64,000 nucleotides of DNA, from the NCBI RefSeq assembly GCF_002878395.1, contig NC_061118.1, positions 1,046,968 through 1,110,967 on the forward strand. The letters run 5' to 3'. Every line of letters begins with the position of its first letter. The stretch's first letter is position 1. This DNA is from Capsicum annuum (Eukaryota > Streptophyta > Magnoliopsida > Solanales > Solanaceae). The notes beneath the pieces are model-generated. The model saw nothing but the letters and a program-made list of their open reading frames with translations. It searched no databases and had not been told where the DNA came from. The position numbers and the translations under genes were made by a program. Of this stretch, positions 34,122-46,000 are shown piece by piece.

Positions 34122-35951
34122 GTGGGCCTGGGGTATGGGCATGCTATGGGCCACAAATCGACCGAGGCATGCTAGGAAGGTTGGGGATCATATTAGTATG
34201 GTTCGTTTAATTTTTTGTGGCCATTTTGGTGGATAAACTGACAAAACGGCACAAACGGGATATTTTTGGGCTAAATCAGTGTGTTATAGCCAACTATTTT
34301 GGTGATGGGACTGGGCTCCGGGCGTGCTGTGGGCTAAAAATTGACCGGGGTGTGACAGGGAGGTTGGGGATCATCCTAGTGTATTCCGTTTAAGTTTTCA
34401 TGGCTATTTCGGTGGACAAATGGTCGAAACGGTGTGAACGGGGCATTTTTAGGCCAAATCGGTGTGCTATAGCCCATGGTTTTAGTGGTGGGCGCGGGGC
34501 CCGAGCGTGTTGTCGGTCAAAAATCGACTGGGGCATACCAGGGAGGTTACGAATCATCCCAGTGTGGCCCATTTAATTTTTCGTGGCCATTTGGGTTGAC
34601 CAACGGGCGAAACGACTCCAATAGAGAATTTTCGAGCCCAATCAGTGGGCTATAGCCCACAGTTTTGGGGTGGGGCCTGGGTTTTGGGTGTGTTATGGTT
34701 TGAAAATCGACCGTGGCATACCAAGTAGGTTAGGGTTCATCCTAGCGTGGTTCGTTTTATTTTTTGTAGCAATTTGGGAGGACAAACGAGTAAAACAGCT
34801 CAAACGAGGCATTTTCCAGCGAAATCGGTGTGCTATAGCCCATGATTTCTGGGGTGGGCCCGGGGTTCGGTCCTGTTGTGGGCTAAAAATTGACTGGGGT
34901 ATGCCAGGGAGGTTGGGGATCATTCCGGTGTGTCTATTTAATATTTTGTACCTATTTGGGTGGATAAACGAGCAAAACAGAGCGAACGGGGCATTTTTGG
35001 GCAAAATCAGTGTACTATAGCCTATGATGTTGCGGGTGGGCTCGGGGTACGGGCATACTGTATGGCAAAAATCGACCGGGGCATGCCAGGGAGTTTAGGG
35101 ATCATCCCAATGTGGTCCGTTTAATTTTTTGTGGCCATTTAGGTGGACACAAACAGGTGAAACGACGCGATCGTGGATTTTTGGGCTAAATCAATGTGCT
35201 ATAGCCCACGATTTTAGGGGTGGGCCCAGGATCTGAGTGTACTGTGGGCCAAAAATTGACCGCGGCGTGCCAGGGATGTTGGGGATCGTCCCAGTGTGGT
35301 CCGTTTAATTTTTCATGGCTATTTGGGTGGACAAATGGGAGAAACGGTGTGAACGGGGTATTTTTAGGCTAAATCGGTATGATATAGCCAACGATTTTCA
35401 GGTTGTGCTCGAGGTCCAAGCGTGTTATGGGCTAAAAATCAACCGGGGTATGCCAGGGAGGTTGGGGATCATCCTAGTAAGGTTCATTTAATTTTTTGTG
35501 GATATTTGGGTGGACAAACCTGTGAAACAGTGCGAACGGGGCATTTTCAAGCCAAATCGATATGTTATAGCCTACGTTTTCGGGGGTGGGCCCGGGTTCC
35601 GGGCGTGTTGTGGTCTAAAAATCGGTCGAAGTATGCCAGGGAGGTTAGGGAAAGTCCCAGTGTGGTCTGTTTAATTTTTTGTGGATATTTGTGTGGACAG
35701 ATTAGCAAAATGGTGCTAATGGGGCATTTTCGAGCCAAATCAGTGTGCTATATCCCATAATTTTGGGGGTGGGCCCCGAGTTCGGGCGTGTTGTGCTCTG
35801 AAAATCGACCGAGGCGTGCCAAGGAGGTTGAGGATCATCCTAGTATGTTCTGTTTAATTTTTTATGGCCATTTAGGTGGGCAAATGGGTAAAACGGTGCA
35901 AATAAGCCATTATCGGTTTAAATAGCTGTGCTATAGCCTACGCTTTCGGGG
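34122..35951 (+). repeat. Higher-order unit B1 (about 10 monomers)
   Basis: Measured between equivalent GTGGGCCTGGGGT positions (34122 and 35952). It contains the monomer with the GATATTTGGGTGGA variant and, within it, the GGGAAAGTCCCAG monomer near 35650. The start point equals the target site occupied by the element at 3126, here unoccupied. Confidence 0.7.
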
Positions 35952-37414
35952 GTGGGCCTGGGGTCTGGGCATACTTTGGGGCAAAAATTAACCAGGGTGT
36001 GCCAGGGAGGTTAGGGAACATCCTAGTATGGTCCGTTGAAGTTTTCATGGCCATTTGGGTGGACAAATGGTCGAAACAGCGTGAACAGGACATTTATGGG
36101 TGAAATCGGTGTGCTATAGCCCACGATTTTGGGGGTGGACTTGGGGTCCGAGCGTGCTGTGGGCCAAAAATTGATCGGGGCATCCCAGGGAGGTTAGGAA
36201 TCATCCAGTGTGGTCCGTTTCATTTTTTGTGGCTATTTGGGTGGACCAATGGGAGAAATGGCATGAACAGGGCATTTTCGGGCCAAATCGGTGTGCTATA
36301 GACCACAATTTTGAGGTGGGGCCGGGGTCCGGTTGTGTTATGGTCCAAAAATTGACTGAGGCATGCCATGTAGGTTGGGGTTCATCGTAGCGTGGTTTGT
36401 TTTATTTTTCATAGCCATTTGGGTGGACAAACGAGTGAAATGGCTTGAACGAGGCATTTTCGGGCAAAAACGGTGTGCTATAGCCCACGATTTCTGGGGT
36501 AGGCCCGGGGTTCGGTCGTGCTGTGGCCCAAAAATTGACCGGGGCGTGTCAGGGAGGTTTGGGATCGTCCCAGTGTGATCCGTTTAATTTTTCGTGGCTA
36601 TTTAGGTGGATAAATGGGTGAAAAGGTGCGATCGAGGATTTTTGGGCCAAATCGGTGTGCTATAACCCATGATTTTTGGGGTAGGCCCAGGATCCGAGCG
36701 TGCTGTTGGCCAAAAATTGATCGGGGTATGCCAGGTATGTTGGGGATCATCCTAGTATGGTCCATTTAAATTTTCATGGCCATTTGGGTCGATAAATGGG
36801 AGAAACGACGTGAACGGGGCATTTTTTAAGGCTAAATTGGTATGATATAGCCAACGGTTTTTGGGTTGTGCCCGAGCTTCGGGTGTTTTGTGGGCCGAAA
36901 ATCAACCGGGGTGTGCCAGGGAGGTTGGAGATCTTCCCAGTATGGTCCATTTAATTATTTGTGGATATTTGGGTGGACAAACATGCAAAACAATGCGAAC
37001 AAGGCATTTTTGAGCCAAATTGATATGCTATAGCCCACGGTTTCGGGGGTGGACCCAGGTTTTGAGTGTGCTGTGGTCCAAAAATCAATCGGGGTGTGCC
37101 AGGGAAGTTGGGGAAAGTCCCAGTGTGGCCCTTTTAATTTTCTATGGATATTTGGGTGGACAAATAAGCAAAATGGTGCTAACGAGGCATTTTTGAGCTA
37201 AATCAGTGTGCTATATCCCACGATTTTGGGGGTAGGCCCAGGGTATGAGCGTGCTATGGTTTGAAAATCGATCAGGGCATGCCAGGAAGGTTGGGGATCA
37301 TTTCAATGTATTCTGTTTAATTTTTTATGGCCATTTGGGTGTACAAATGGGTGAAACAGCGTGAACAGGGCATTATCGGGTTAAATCGATGTGCTATAGC
37401 CTACCATTTTGGGC
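35952..37414 (+). repeat. Higher-order unit B2 (about 8 monomers)
   Basis: Repeats much of B1: the rare GATATAGCCAAC monomer occurs near 35382 and 36845, and GGGAAAGTCCCAG near 35650 and 37112, both about 1.46 kb apart. Ends at 37415-37419 (GTAGG), a mutated empty version of the element's target site. Confidence 0.68.
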
Positions 37415-37641
37415 GTAGGCCTGGGGTCCGAGCATGCTGTGGGCCACAAATTGACCGGGGCGTGCCAAGAAGGTTAAGGATCATCGTAGTGTGGTCCGTT
37501 TAATTTTTTGTGGCTATTTTGGGGGATAAACAGGCAAAACGATGCAAACAGGGCATTTTCGGGCCAAATTAGTGTGCTATAGCCAACTATTTTGGTGAGG
37601 GGCTGGGCTCCGGGAGTGCTGCGGGCCAAAAATTTACCACA

Positions 37642-38228
37642 TTGGATGCCAAGTTGTCTAGTTGTTTGAAGGAAATAATGTGTATGTGTTTAAATGGTTA
37701 TTCTTCACCTGTGAATTCCTTTGCACGTGATTTTTTCCTATACTACCTCTTTGCCTATGATAATGTCCATGCTAATTTTGGATTTGTTTTATGTCGAGGT
37801 AGGAAGTTTGTTGGTCTGTCCATGTGTGTGTATGATAATGCTATATGAATTTTATGGACTTTAGAAATAATCGAAACACCCCCCTTGGTGTAGTCTTTTG
37901 ACGAGATAAAGAAGCAATGGTGTCTTATGGCTCATAAGATGAATGAAGTTCTACCTTGTGGATTATTTGATGTCATTGGGACCTATGTAGTTTCTTTATC
38001 TCTTGGTGATTCCCATAACTAAATCCTTTGTGCACCTTTTATTGAGCTTTTAATATTTAATTCAAAGGATCCTTGGTTATATTCCAAATATGTGCAACCT
38101 TGGCATGTTGAGATGATTTATTGTGCTAATCCTAACCCTTATGCCATGAGGAGTTTGAATTTGTTTTCCCTCTCTTTATTTTTGCAAGGTTTGGATTCGA
38201 GGTCGAATCCTTTTCAAAAAGGGGAGGA
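37642..38228 (+). pseudogene. Fragment of the element's C-terminal reading frame
   Basis: Corresponds to about 7145-7721 of the full-length copy. The reading includes SFARDFFLYYLFAYDNVHANF and then stops at a TGA at 37846-37848 where the other copy has TGG. A second substitution gives TAG near 37893 (GGTGTAGTC for GGTGTGGTC). It is a dead remnant with no start and no product. Confidence 0.6.
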
Positions 38229-38778
38229 TGATACGAGAATAATGGCCACCTTAGCTTTCGCCGACATAATTCAAAGTTACTATGTGAAGAATCAAGCTTT
38301 GGTCACATGGAGGGCACAGGATTATACTTGGAGGGGACGCTTTGAGCCTACCATTGATCAAACCCGAGTGTGGAAGATTGCTTGGAGAATTGAAAAGTCA
38401 TTTGGGTGTAGGACTTTTCAATTGCTTGAGAGTAGACCACCTTAGTATAGTCTTAGTTAGGACTTGGAAAAGTCATCCTTAGTATAGGGATTGGAAACGC
38501 CAATATTGTTCTTTGCTTGGAAACGGTGGATCTTGAGGTGAGTCGATTACCTTGGCGATCACTGTAAGAGTGTGGTTTTGATTATTACATTCATTAGGGG
38601 TTAATGTTCAAATATACTTGGTTCTTAATCTTGTAATAATCTTGGTCTCACTTTCTATCCTTTTATTATATCCAAAATCTGTGTGTTTTTGTGTTTGTCA
38701 TTTTGTATCCCTTTGTGTTGCTTATTCTTCTCACATTTTGTGGACTGTTTTGGCATTTTGGTAGACTGATTTGTATCA
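38229..38778 (+). repeat. 3' LTR of the truncated copy (550 bp)
   Basis: TGATACGAG...TTTGTATCA, preceded by the polypurine tract AAAAAGGGGAGGA (38216-38228). It carries the 12-bp inverted repeat AATTGAAAAGTC / GACTTTTCAATT at 38388-38423 and lacks the TATA segment, exactly as in 7722-8271. Confidence 0.92.
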
Positions 38779-40616
38779 GTGGGCCTGGGTTCCGGGCATG
38801 CTGTGGGCCGCAAATCGACCGGGGCGTGCCAGGGAGGTTGGGGATCATCCCAGTGTGGTCAATTTAATTTTTCGTGGCCATTTTGGTGGACAAACGGGAA
38901 AAACGGCGCGAACGGGGCATTTTTGGGCAAAATCAGTGTGCTATAGCCCATGATTTAGGGGATGGGCCTGGGCTCTGGGCGTTCTGTAGGCCAAAAATTG
39001 ACTGGACTGTGCCAGGGAGGTTGGGGATCGTCCTAGTGTGGTACGTTTAATTTTCATGGTCATTTGGGTTGACAAATGGTCAAAATGGCATGAATGGGGC
39101 ATTTTTCGTCCAAATTGGTGTGCTACAGCACACGGTTTTTGGGGTAGGCTCAGGGTCCGGGTGTGCTGTGGGCCAAAAATCTATCGAGGTGTGCTTGGGA
39201 GATTGGGAATCATCCCAGTGTGTTCCGTTTAACTTTTTGCGGCCATTTGGGTGGACCAACGAGCGAAACAGCGCGAACAGGGCATTTTTGGGCCAAATCG
39301 GTGTACTATAGCCCACAATTTTGGGAGTAGGCTTGGGGTCCGGGTATGCTGTGGTCATAGAATCGATTGGGGCATGCCAGGTAGGTTGGGGGTATTTCAA
39401 GCATGGTCCGTTTCATTTTTTGTAACCATTTGGGCGGACAAACGAGCGAAACGGCTCAAACGGGGCATTTTCGGGCCAAATCGATGTGCAAAAACCCACG
39501 GTTTCTGGGGTGGGCCCAGGGTACGGGCATGCTATTAGCCAAAAATTGATCGGGCCATGACAGGGACGTTAGGGATCATCCCAGTGTGGTCCGTTTAATT
39601 TTTCATGGCCATTTGGGTGGACAAACAAGCGAAACAGCGCGAACGGGGCATTATTGGGCCAAATCGGTGTGCTATAGCCCATGGTTTTGGAGTGGTCCTG
39701 GGATTCGGGTGTGATGTGGGCCAAAAATTAACCGAGGCATAGTAGGGAGGTTGAGGATCATCCCAGTGTAGTCCGTTTAATTTTTTGTGTCCATTTGGGT
39801 GGATAAACAGGCAAAACGGCACGAACGGGGCATTTTGGGCTAAATCGGTGTGCTATAGCCCACAGTTTTGGGGGTGAGCTCGGGGTACAGGTGTACTATA
39901 GGCTGAGAATCGATCGGGGCATGCCAGGGAGTTAAGGAATTATCCCAGTATGGTCCGTTTAATTTTTCGTGGCCATTTGGGTGGACAAACGGGCGAAACA
40001 ATGCGAACGGGGCATTTTCGGGCCAAATTAGTGTGCTATAGCCCAAGGTTTTAGGGGTGGACCCAGGGTACGGGCATGCTGTGGGCTAAAAATCAATGGG
40101 GGTATGCCTGGGATGTTGGGGATCGTCCCAGTGTGGCCCGTTTAATTTTTTTTTGTCTATTTAGATGGACAAATGGGCGAAACAGCATGAACGAGGTATT
40201 TTCGAGCCAAATTGGTGTTCTATAGCCCATGGTTATGGGGTGGGATCGGATTTGCTGTGGATTAAAAATTGACCGGGGCGTGCCAGAGTGGTTGGGACTC
40301 ATCCCTATGTGATCCGTTTAATTTTTTGTGGCCAGTTTGGTGGACAAATGAGCGAAACGGCATGAAAGGGGTATTTTTAGACAAAATCGGTGTGCTATGG
40401 CCCACGGTTTCAGGGGAAGGCCCGGGGTCCGGGCGTGCTGTGGATTGAATATCATCTAAAAGTGCCATGGAGGTCGGGGATCGTCCCAGTGTGGTCTGTT
40501 TAATTTTTCGTCGCTATTTGGGTGGTCAAACTGGCAAAACGATCCGTACGGGGCATTTTCGGGCTAAATTGGTGTGCTATTACCTACGATTTCGTGGGTA
40601 GGCCCGGGGTTCGGGC

Positions 40617-43600
40617 ATGCTATAGCCTACGGTTTTGGGGTGGGCCCAGGGTATAGGCGTACTGCGGGCCACAAATCAATTGGGGCATGCCAGGGAGGTT
40701 GGAGATCATCCCAGTGTGGTCCATTTAATTTTTTGTGACCATTTGGATGGAGAAACGGGCGAAACAATGTGAACGGGGCATTTTCGGGCCAATTCGGAGT
40801 GTTATAGCCCACGGTTTTGGGGGTGGGCCTGGAGTTCGACGTGCTTTTTCCCTAAAATCGACTAGAGCGTGCCAAGGAGGTTTGGGATCATCCTAATATA
40901 GTCTGTTTAATTTTTTGTGGCCATTTGGGTGGACAAACGGGTGAAACGGTGTGAACGGGGCATTTTTGGGATAAATTGGTCTGCTATAGCCTACAGTTTT
41001 GAGGATGGGCCCGGGGTTTGGGCGTACTGTGGGACAAAAATTATCTGGGGCATGCTAGGGAGGTTGGGGATCGTCCTAGTGTGGTCCATTTAATTTTTCA
41101 TTGCCATTTGGGTGGACTAACTGGCGAAACGGGCGAAACGGCATGAACGGGGTGTTTTCGGGCATATAGGTTTGCTATAGCCCACGGTTTTGGGGATGAG
41201 CCTGGGGTTCAAGCATGCTGTGGATCTAAAATCGATTGGGGCATGCCAGGAAGGTTGGGGATCATCCCAGTGTGGTCCATTTAATTTTTCGTGGCCATTT
41301 GTGTGGATAAATGGGCGAACCGACGTGAACAGGGCATTTTCGGGCCAAATCGGTGTGCTATAGCCCACGGTTACGGGGGTAAGCCCACGGTTCGGGTGTG
41401 CTGTGGGCTAAAAATCAATTGGGGCATGCTAGGTAGATTGGGAATCATCCCTGTGCGGTTTGCTTAATTTTTTATGACCATTTGAAGGGACAAACGGGCG
41501 AAACGGCGCGCCCAGGGCATTTTTGGCCTAAATCGGTGTGCTATAGCACACGATTTTAGGGGTGGGCCCGGGTGTCGATCGGGCTGTGGGCCAAAAATTG
41601 ACTGGGGCATGCTATGGAGGCTGGGTGGACAAACGGGCAAAATGGTGCTAACGGGATATTTTCGGGCCAAATTGGTGTGCTATAGCACCCAGTTTTAGGG
41701 GTGGGAACACGATCCGAGCATGCTGTGGGCCAAAAATCAACTGGGGCATGCCAGGGAGGTTTAGGATCATCCCAGTATGGTCTATTTAATTTTTCGTGGC
41801 CATTTGGGTGGATAAACGGGCGAAACGGCGCGAATGGGGCATTTTCGGGCAAAATCGGTGTGCTATAGCCCATGATTTTGGGGGTGATCCCAGGGTTCGG
41901 GTGTGCTGTGTGCCAAAAATTGACCGAGGTATGCCAAGGGGGTTGAGGATCATCCCAGTGTGTTCTGTTTAATTTTTTGAGGCCATTTAGGTGGACAAAC
42001 GGGCAAAACGGCATGAACGGGGCATTTTTGGGCCAAATCGATGTGCTATAGTCCACGGTTTTGGGGGTGGGCTTGGTATTCGGGCATGCAGTGGGATAAA
42101 AATCGATCGAGGTATGCCAGGGAGGTTGGGGATCATCCCAATGTGGTCCGTTTAATTTTTCATGGCCATTTGGATGGACAAACGGGGGAAACAGTGCGAA
42201 CGGAGCATTTTCAGGCAAAATCGATGTGCTATAGCCCACAGTTTGGGGGTGGGCCCGGGGTCCGGGCATGCTATGGGATAAAAATCAAATGGTCATGCTA
42301 GGGAGGTTGTGGATCATCCCAGTGTGGTCCATTTAATTTTCCATGGCCATTTGGGTGGACAAACGGGCGAAACGGTGTAAACGGGGCATTTTTGGGCCAA
42401 ATAGGTCTGCTATAGCCCATGGTTTTGGGTGTGGGATTGGGGGTCGGGCGTGCTGTGGGCTAAAAATTGACTGGGGCAAGCCATAGAGGTTAGGATCGTC
42501 CCAGTGTGTTCCGTATAATTTTTTGTGACCATTTGAGAGGACAAATGGGCAAAATGAAGTGAATGAGGTATTTTCAAGGTAAATAAGTGTGTTATAGCCC
42601 ACAGTTTTGAGGGTGGGCTCAGGGTATGGACGAGCTGTGGGTTAAAAATCGAGACTGACATGCCAGGGATGTTGAGGATCATCCAAATATGGTCGGTTTA
42701 ATTTTTTGTGGCCATTTGTGTGAACAAACATGTGAACAGCACGAACGGGGAATTTTTAGGCCAAATCAGTGTGCTCTAGCCCACGATTATAGGGGTGGGC
42801 CCGGGATCCGAGCATGTTGTGTGCAGAAAATCAACTGAGGCGTGTTAGGGAGGTTGGAAATCATTCCTGTGTGGTCCGTTTAATTTTTCGTGACCATTTG
42901 GGTGCATAAACGAGCGAAACAGCGTGGACAGAGCATTTTTGGGCTAAATTATTGTGCTATAGCCCATGGTTTCGGGGTTCGGCTAGGGTTCAGGTATGTT
43001 ATGGGCCGAATATCGACTGGGGCATGCCATGGAGGTTGGGGATCATCCGAGTGTGGTCCATTTAATTTTTTATGGCCGTTTGGGTGGTCAAACGGGCAAA
43101 ACGATGCGAACGGGGCATTTTCTAGCCAAATTAGTGTGCTATAGCCCACGATTTTGGGAGGTGGACCCAGTGTTCGGCCATACTGTGGGCCAAAAATCAA
43201 CTGGGGCATGCCAGGGAGGTTGTGGATCATCCCAGTATGGTCTATTTAATTTTTTGTGGCCATTTGGGTGGACAAACGGGCGAAATGGTGCAAACGTTGC
43301 ATTTTTGGGCCAAATCGGTGTGCTATAGCCCTCCGTTTTGGGGGTGATCCCGGTATCCAGGCGTACTTTTGGCCAAAAATTGACTGGGGCGTACCATGGA
43401 GGTAAGGGATCATCCTAGTATGGTCCGTTGAATTTTTTGTGGCCATTTGGGTGGACAAACGGGCGAAATAGTGTGAACGGGGCATTTTCGAGCTAAATCA
43501 GTGAGACAGGGCGGTTTGGAATCATCCTTGTGTGGTCTTTTTAATTTTTTGTCGCTATTTAGGTGGATAAACGAGTGAAACAATGCGAACAGGGCATATT

Positions 43601-46000
43601 TGGGCAAAATTGATGTGCTATAGCCCATGGTTTCATGGGTGGGCCCAAAGTCCGGGCGTACTGTGGGCTAAAAATCGACTAAGGCATGTCATGGATGTTT
43701 TGGATCATCTCAGTATGGTCCATTTAATTTTGTGGCTATTTGGGTGGTCAAACAGGCTAAATGGTGCAAATGGGGCATTTTTGGGCCAAATTGGTGTGCT
43801 ATAGCCCACGATTTTGTGGGTGGGCCCAGGGTTCGAGCGTGCTGTGGGCCAAAAATTAATTGAGGTGTGCTAAGGAGTGTGGGAATCATCCCTGTATGGA
43901 TCATTTAATTTTTCGTGGCTATTTGGATAGACAAACGGGCGAAACAGCACGAACGGGGCATTTCAGGCCAAATCAGTGTGCTATAGCCTACGGTTTTAGG
44001 GGTGGGCCCAGGGTCCGATTGTGCTGTAGGCAAATAATTAATTAGGGCGTGCCATGGAGGTTGGGGATCATCCCAATGTGGTACGTTTAATTTTTCATGG
44101 CCATTTGGGGTGACAGACGGGCGAAATGATGCGAACGGGACATTTTTGGGCCAAATCAGTGTGCTATAGGCCACGGTTTTGGGGATGGGCCCGAGGTCCA
44201 GGAGTGCTGTTTGTCTAAAATCGACCAGGGCGTGCCAGAGAGGTTGGGGATCGTCCTAGTATGGTATGTTTAATTTTTCGTGGCTATTTAGGTGGACAAA
44301 CGGGTGAAACAACGCAAACTGGGCATGTTCGGGACAAATTGGTGTACGATAGGCCATGGTTTTGGGGGTGGGCCCGGGGTCGGGGCGTGCAGTGGGTAAA
44401 AAATTATCCGGGGCGTGAGAAGGATTTTCAGCATGAATGGAGCATTTTCAGGGCAAATAGGTGTGCTATAGCCCACGATTTTGGAGGTGGGATCGAGGTT
44501 CGAGCGTGTTGTGGGTAAAAAATTGATTGAGGCATGCCAGGGAGGTTGGGAATTGTCCCTGTATGGTCCGTTTAATTTTTTGGTGACCATTTGGATTGAC
44601 AAACTGGCGAAATGATGGAAAAAGGGCATTTTCGGGCTAAATCGGTGTGCTATAGCCCACAGTTTTGGGGGTAGGATCGGGGTCCTAGCATTCTGTAGGT
44701 CAAAAATCAACTGGGGCGTGCTATGGAGGTTGGGGATCTTCCCAGTGTTGTCCGTTTAATTTTTCATGGCCACTTACGTGGACAAACGGGTGAAACGATG
44801 TTAACGGGGCATTTTTGGGCTTAATTAGTGTGTTATAGCCCACAGTTTTAGGGGTTGGCCCGGGGTCCTGGCGTGCTGTGGGTCGAAAATTGAACGAGGC
44901 GTGCCAGGGATGTTGGGGATCGTTCCACTGTGGTCCGTTTAATTTTTTATGGTTATTTAGGTGGACAAACGGGCGAAGCTGTGCGAATGGGGCATTTTAA
45001 TGCCAAATTGGAGAGTAATAGCCCACGGTTTTAGGGGTGGGCCTGGGGTCCGGGCGTGTTATGTTCTGAAAATCGATCGGGGTATGGCAGGAAGGTTGGA
45101 AATCATCCAAGTGTGGTCCGTTTAATTTTTTGTGTTCATTTGGGAGGACAAACGGGCAAAACAGCGTGAATGGGTTATTTTTAGGTAAAATTGGTATTTT
45201 ATAGCCCACGGTTTTGGGGGGGTGCCAGGGGTTCGGGCTTGTTGTGGGACAAAAATTGACTGGGGAATGCCATGGAGGTTGGGAATCGTCCCAGTATGGT
45301 TCGTTGAATTTTTCGTGGCCATTTGGGTGGAAAAACTAGCGAAACGATGTGAATGGGGCATTTTTGGGCTAAATCGGTGAGCTATAGCCCACGGTTTAGG
45401 GGTGGGCTCGGGGTCCAGGCGTGTTGTGGGTCAAAAATCATCTGGGGTGTGCCAGGTAGGTTGGGGATAGTCCTAGTATGGTTCGATTAATTTTTTCTAG
45501 CCATTGGGGTGGACAATCGGGTGAAACGGCGCGAATGGGGCGTTATCGGGCCAAATTGTTGTGCTATAGCCCACGGTTTCAGGGGTGGGCCTTTGGTCCG
45601 GGCGTACTGTGGGCCAAAAATCAACCGGGGCATGGAAGGAAGATTGGGGATCGTCCCAGTGTGGTCCGTTTAATTTTTCATGGCCATTTGGATGGACAAA
45701 CGGGCAAAATAATGCGAACGGGGCATTTTCGGGTAAAATTGATGTGCAATAGCTCACAATTTTAGGGGTGGGCCCAAGGTTTGGGCATGCTGTGGCCCAA
45801 AAATCGATCAGCGCGTGCCAGGGAATTTGGGGATCATCCCAGTATGGTCCGTTTAATTTTTTATGGTCATTTGGGTGGACAAATGGGTAAAACGGCGCGA
45901 ACGGGGTATTTTTGGGCCAAATCGATATTCTATAGCCCACGGTTATGGGGTTGGCCCAAATTTTCTGTGGGCCAAAAATTAACTAGGGTATGCCAAGGCG
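40617..46000 (+). repeat. Segmental duplicate C1 (paralogue of 53.7-59.7 kb)
   Basis: Unusual variants recur in the same order: GTGCTTTTTCCCTAAAAT (40841 and 53920), the CTAACTGGCGAAA duplication (41116 and 54193), the deleted monomer GGGTGTCGATCGGGC...GGCTGGGTGGACAAAC (41570 and 54635), and GAGAAGGATTTTCAGC (44408 and 58087). The offset grows from about 13.07 to 13.68 kb, meaning about three monomers were gained or lost between copies. The edge around 45.7-46.4 kb is mosaic: it also matches 56.9-57.6 kb. Confidence 0.8.

Larger units (their letters stand above)
14983..37641 (+). repeat. 183-bp satellite array, + orientation, block 5 (22.7 kb)
   Basis: Uninterrupted forward satellite. The first ~1.3 kb matches the blocks after 8272 and 38779. 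Several monomers are internally deleted, leaving short units: near 18295 (CTACGG joined to CTAAATCGATG), 19158, 19950, 23177, 23965, 25456, 25530, 27655, 29798, 30020, 32022 and 33717. A micro-inversion lies at 27799-27822. Includes the ~4 kb duplicate pair and the 34.1-37.4 kb higher-order units listed separately. I see no gene. Open frames reflect the repeat. Confidence 0.95.
37642..38778 (+). mobile_element. 5'-truncated second copy of the retrotransposon
   Basis: Joins satellite (...AAAATTTACCAC) directly to element sequence equivalent to about 7145 of the full-length copy, then continues through the C-terminal coding fragment, polypurine tract and a complete 550-bp LTR ending at 38778. 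An 8-bp repeat (TCTAGTTG) is inserted near 37657. The first ~4 kb of the element is missing and there is no matching left target duplication. The right flank is GTGGGCCTGGG, as at 8272. It shares the U3 deletion and hairpin of the 3' LTR at 7722 and by eye is closer to it than the 5' LTR is, so it looks like a duplicate of that insertion and not a new one. Confidence 0.9.

Noticed and set aside
37642..38778. A separate new insertion of the element at a preferred GTGGG target
   Set aside because: There is no left LTR or left target duplication, it shares the hairpin and U3 deletion with the copy at 7722, and several flanking monomers match those of the first copy. Duplication of one insertion explains this better.
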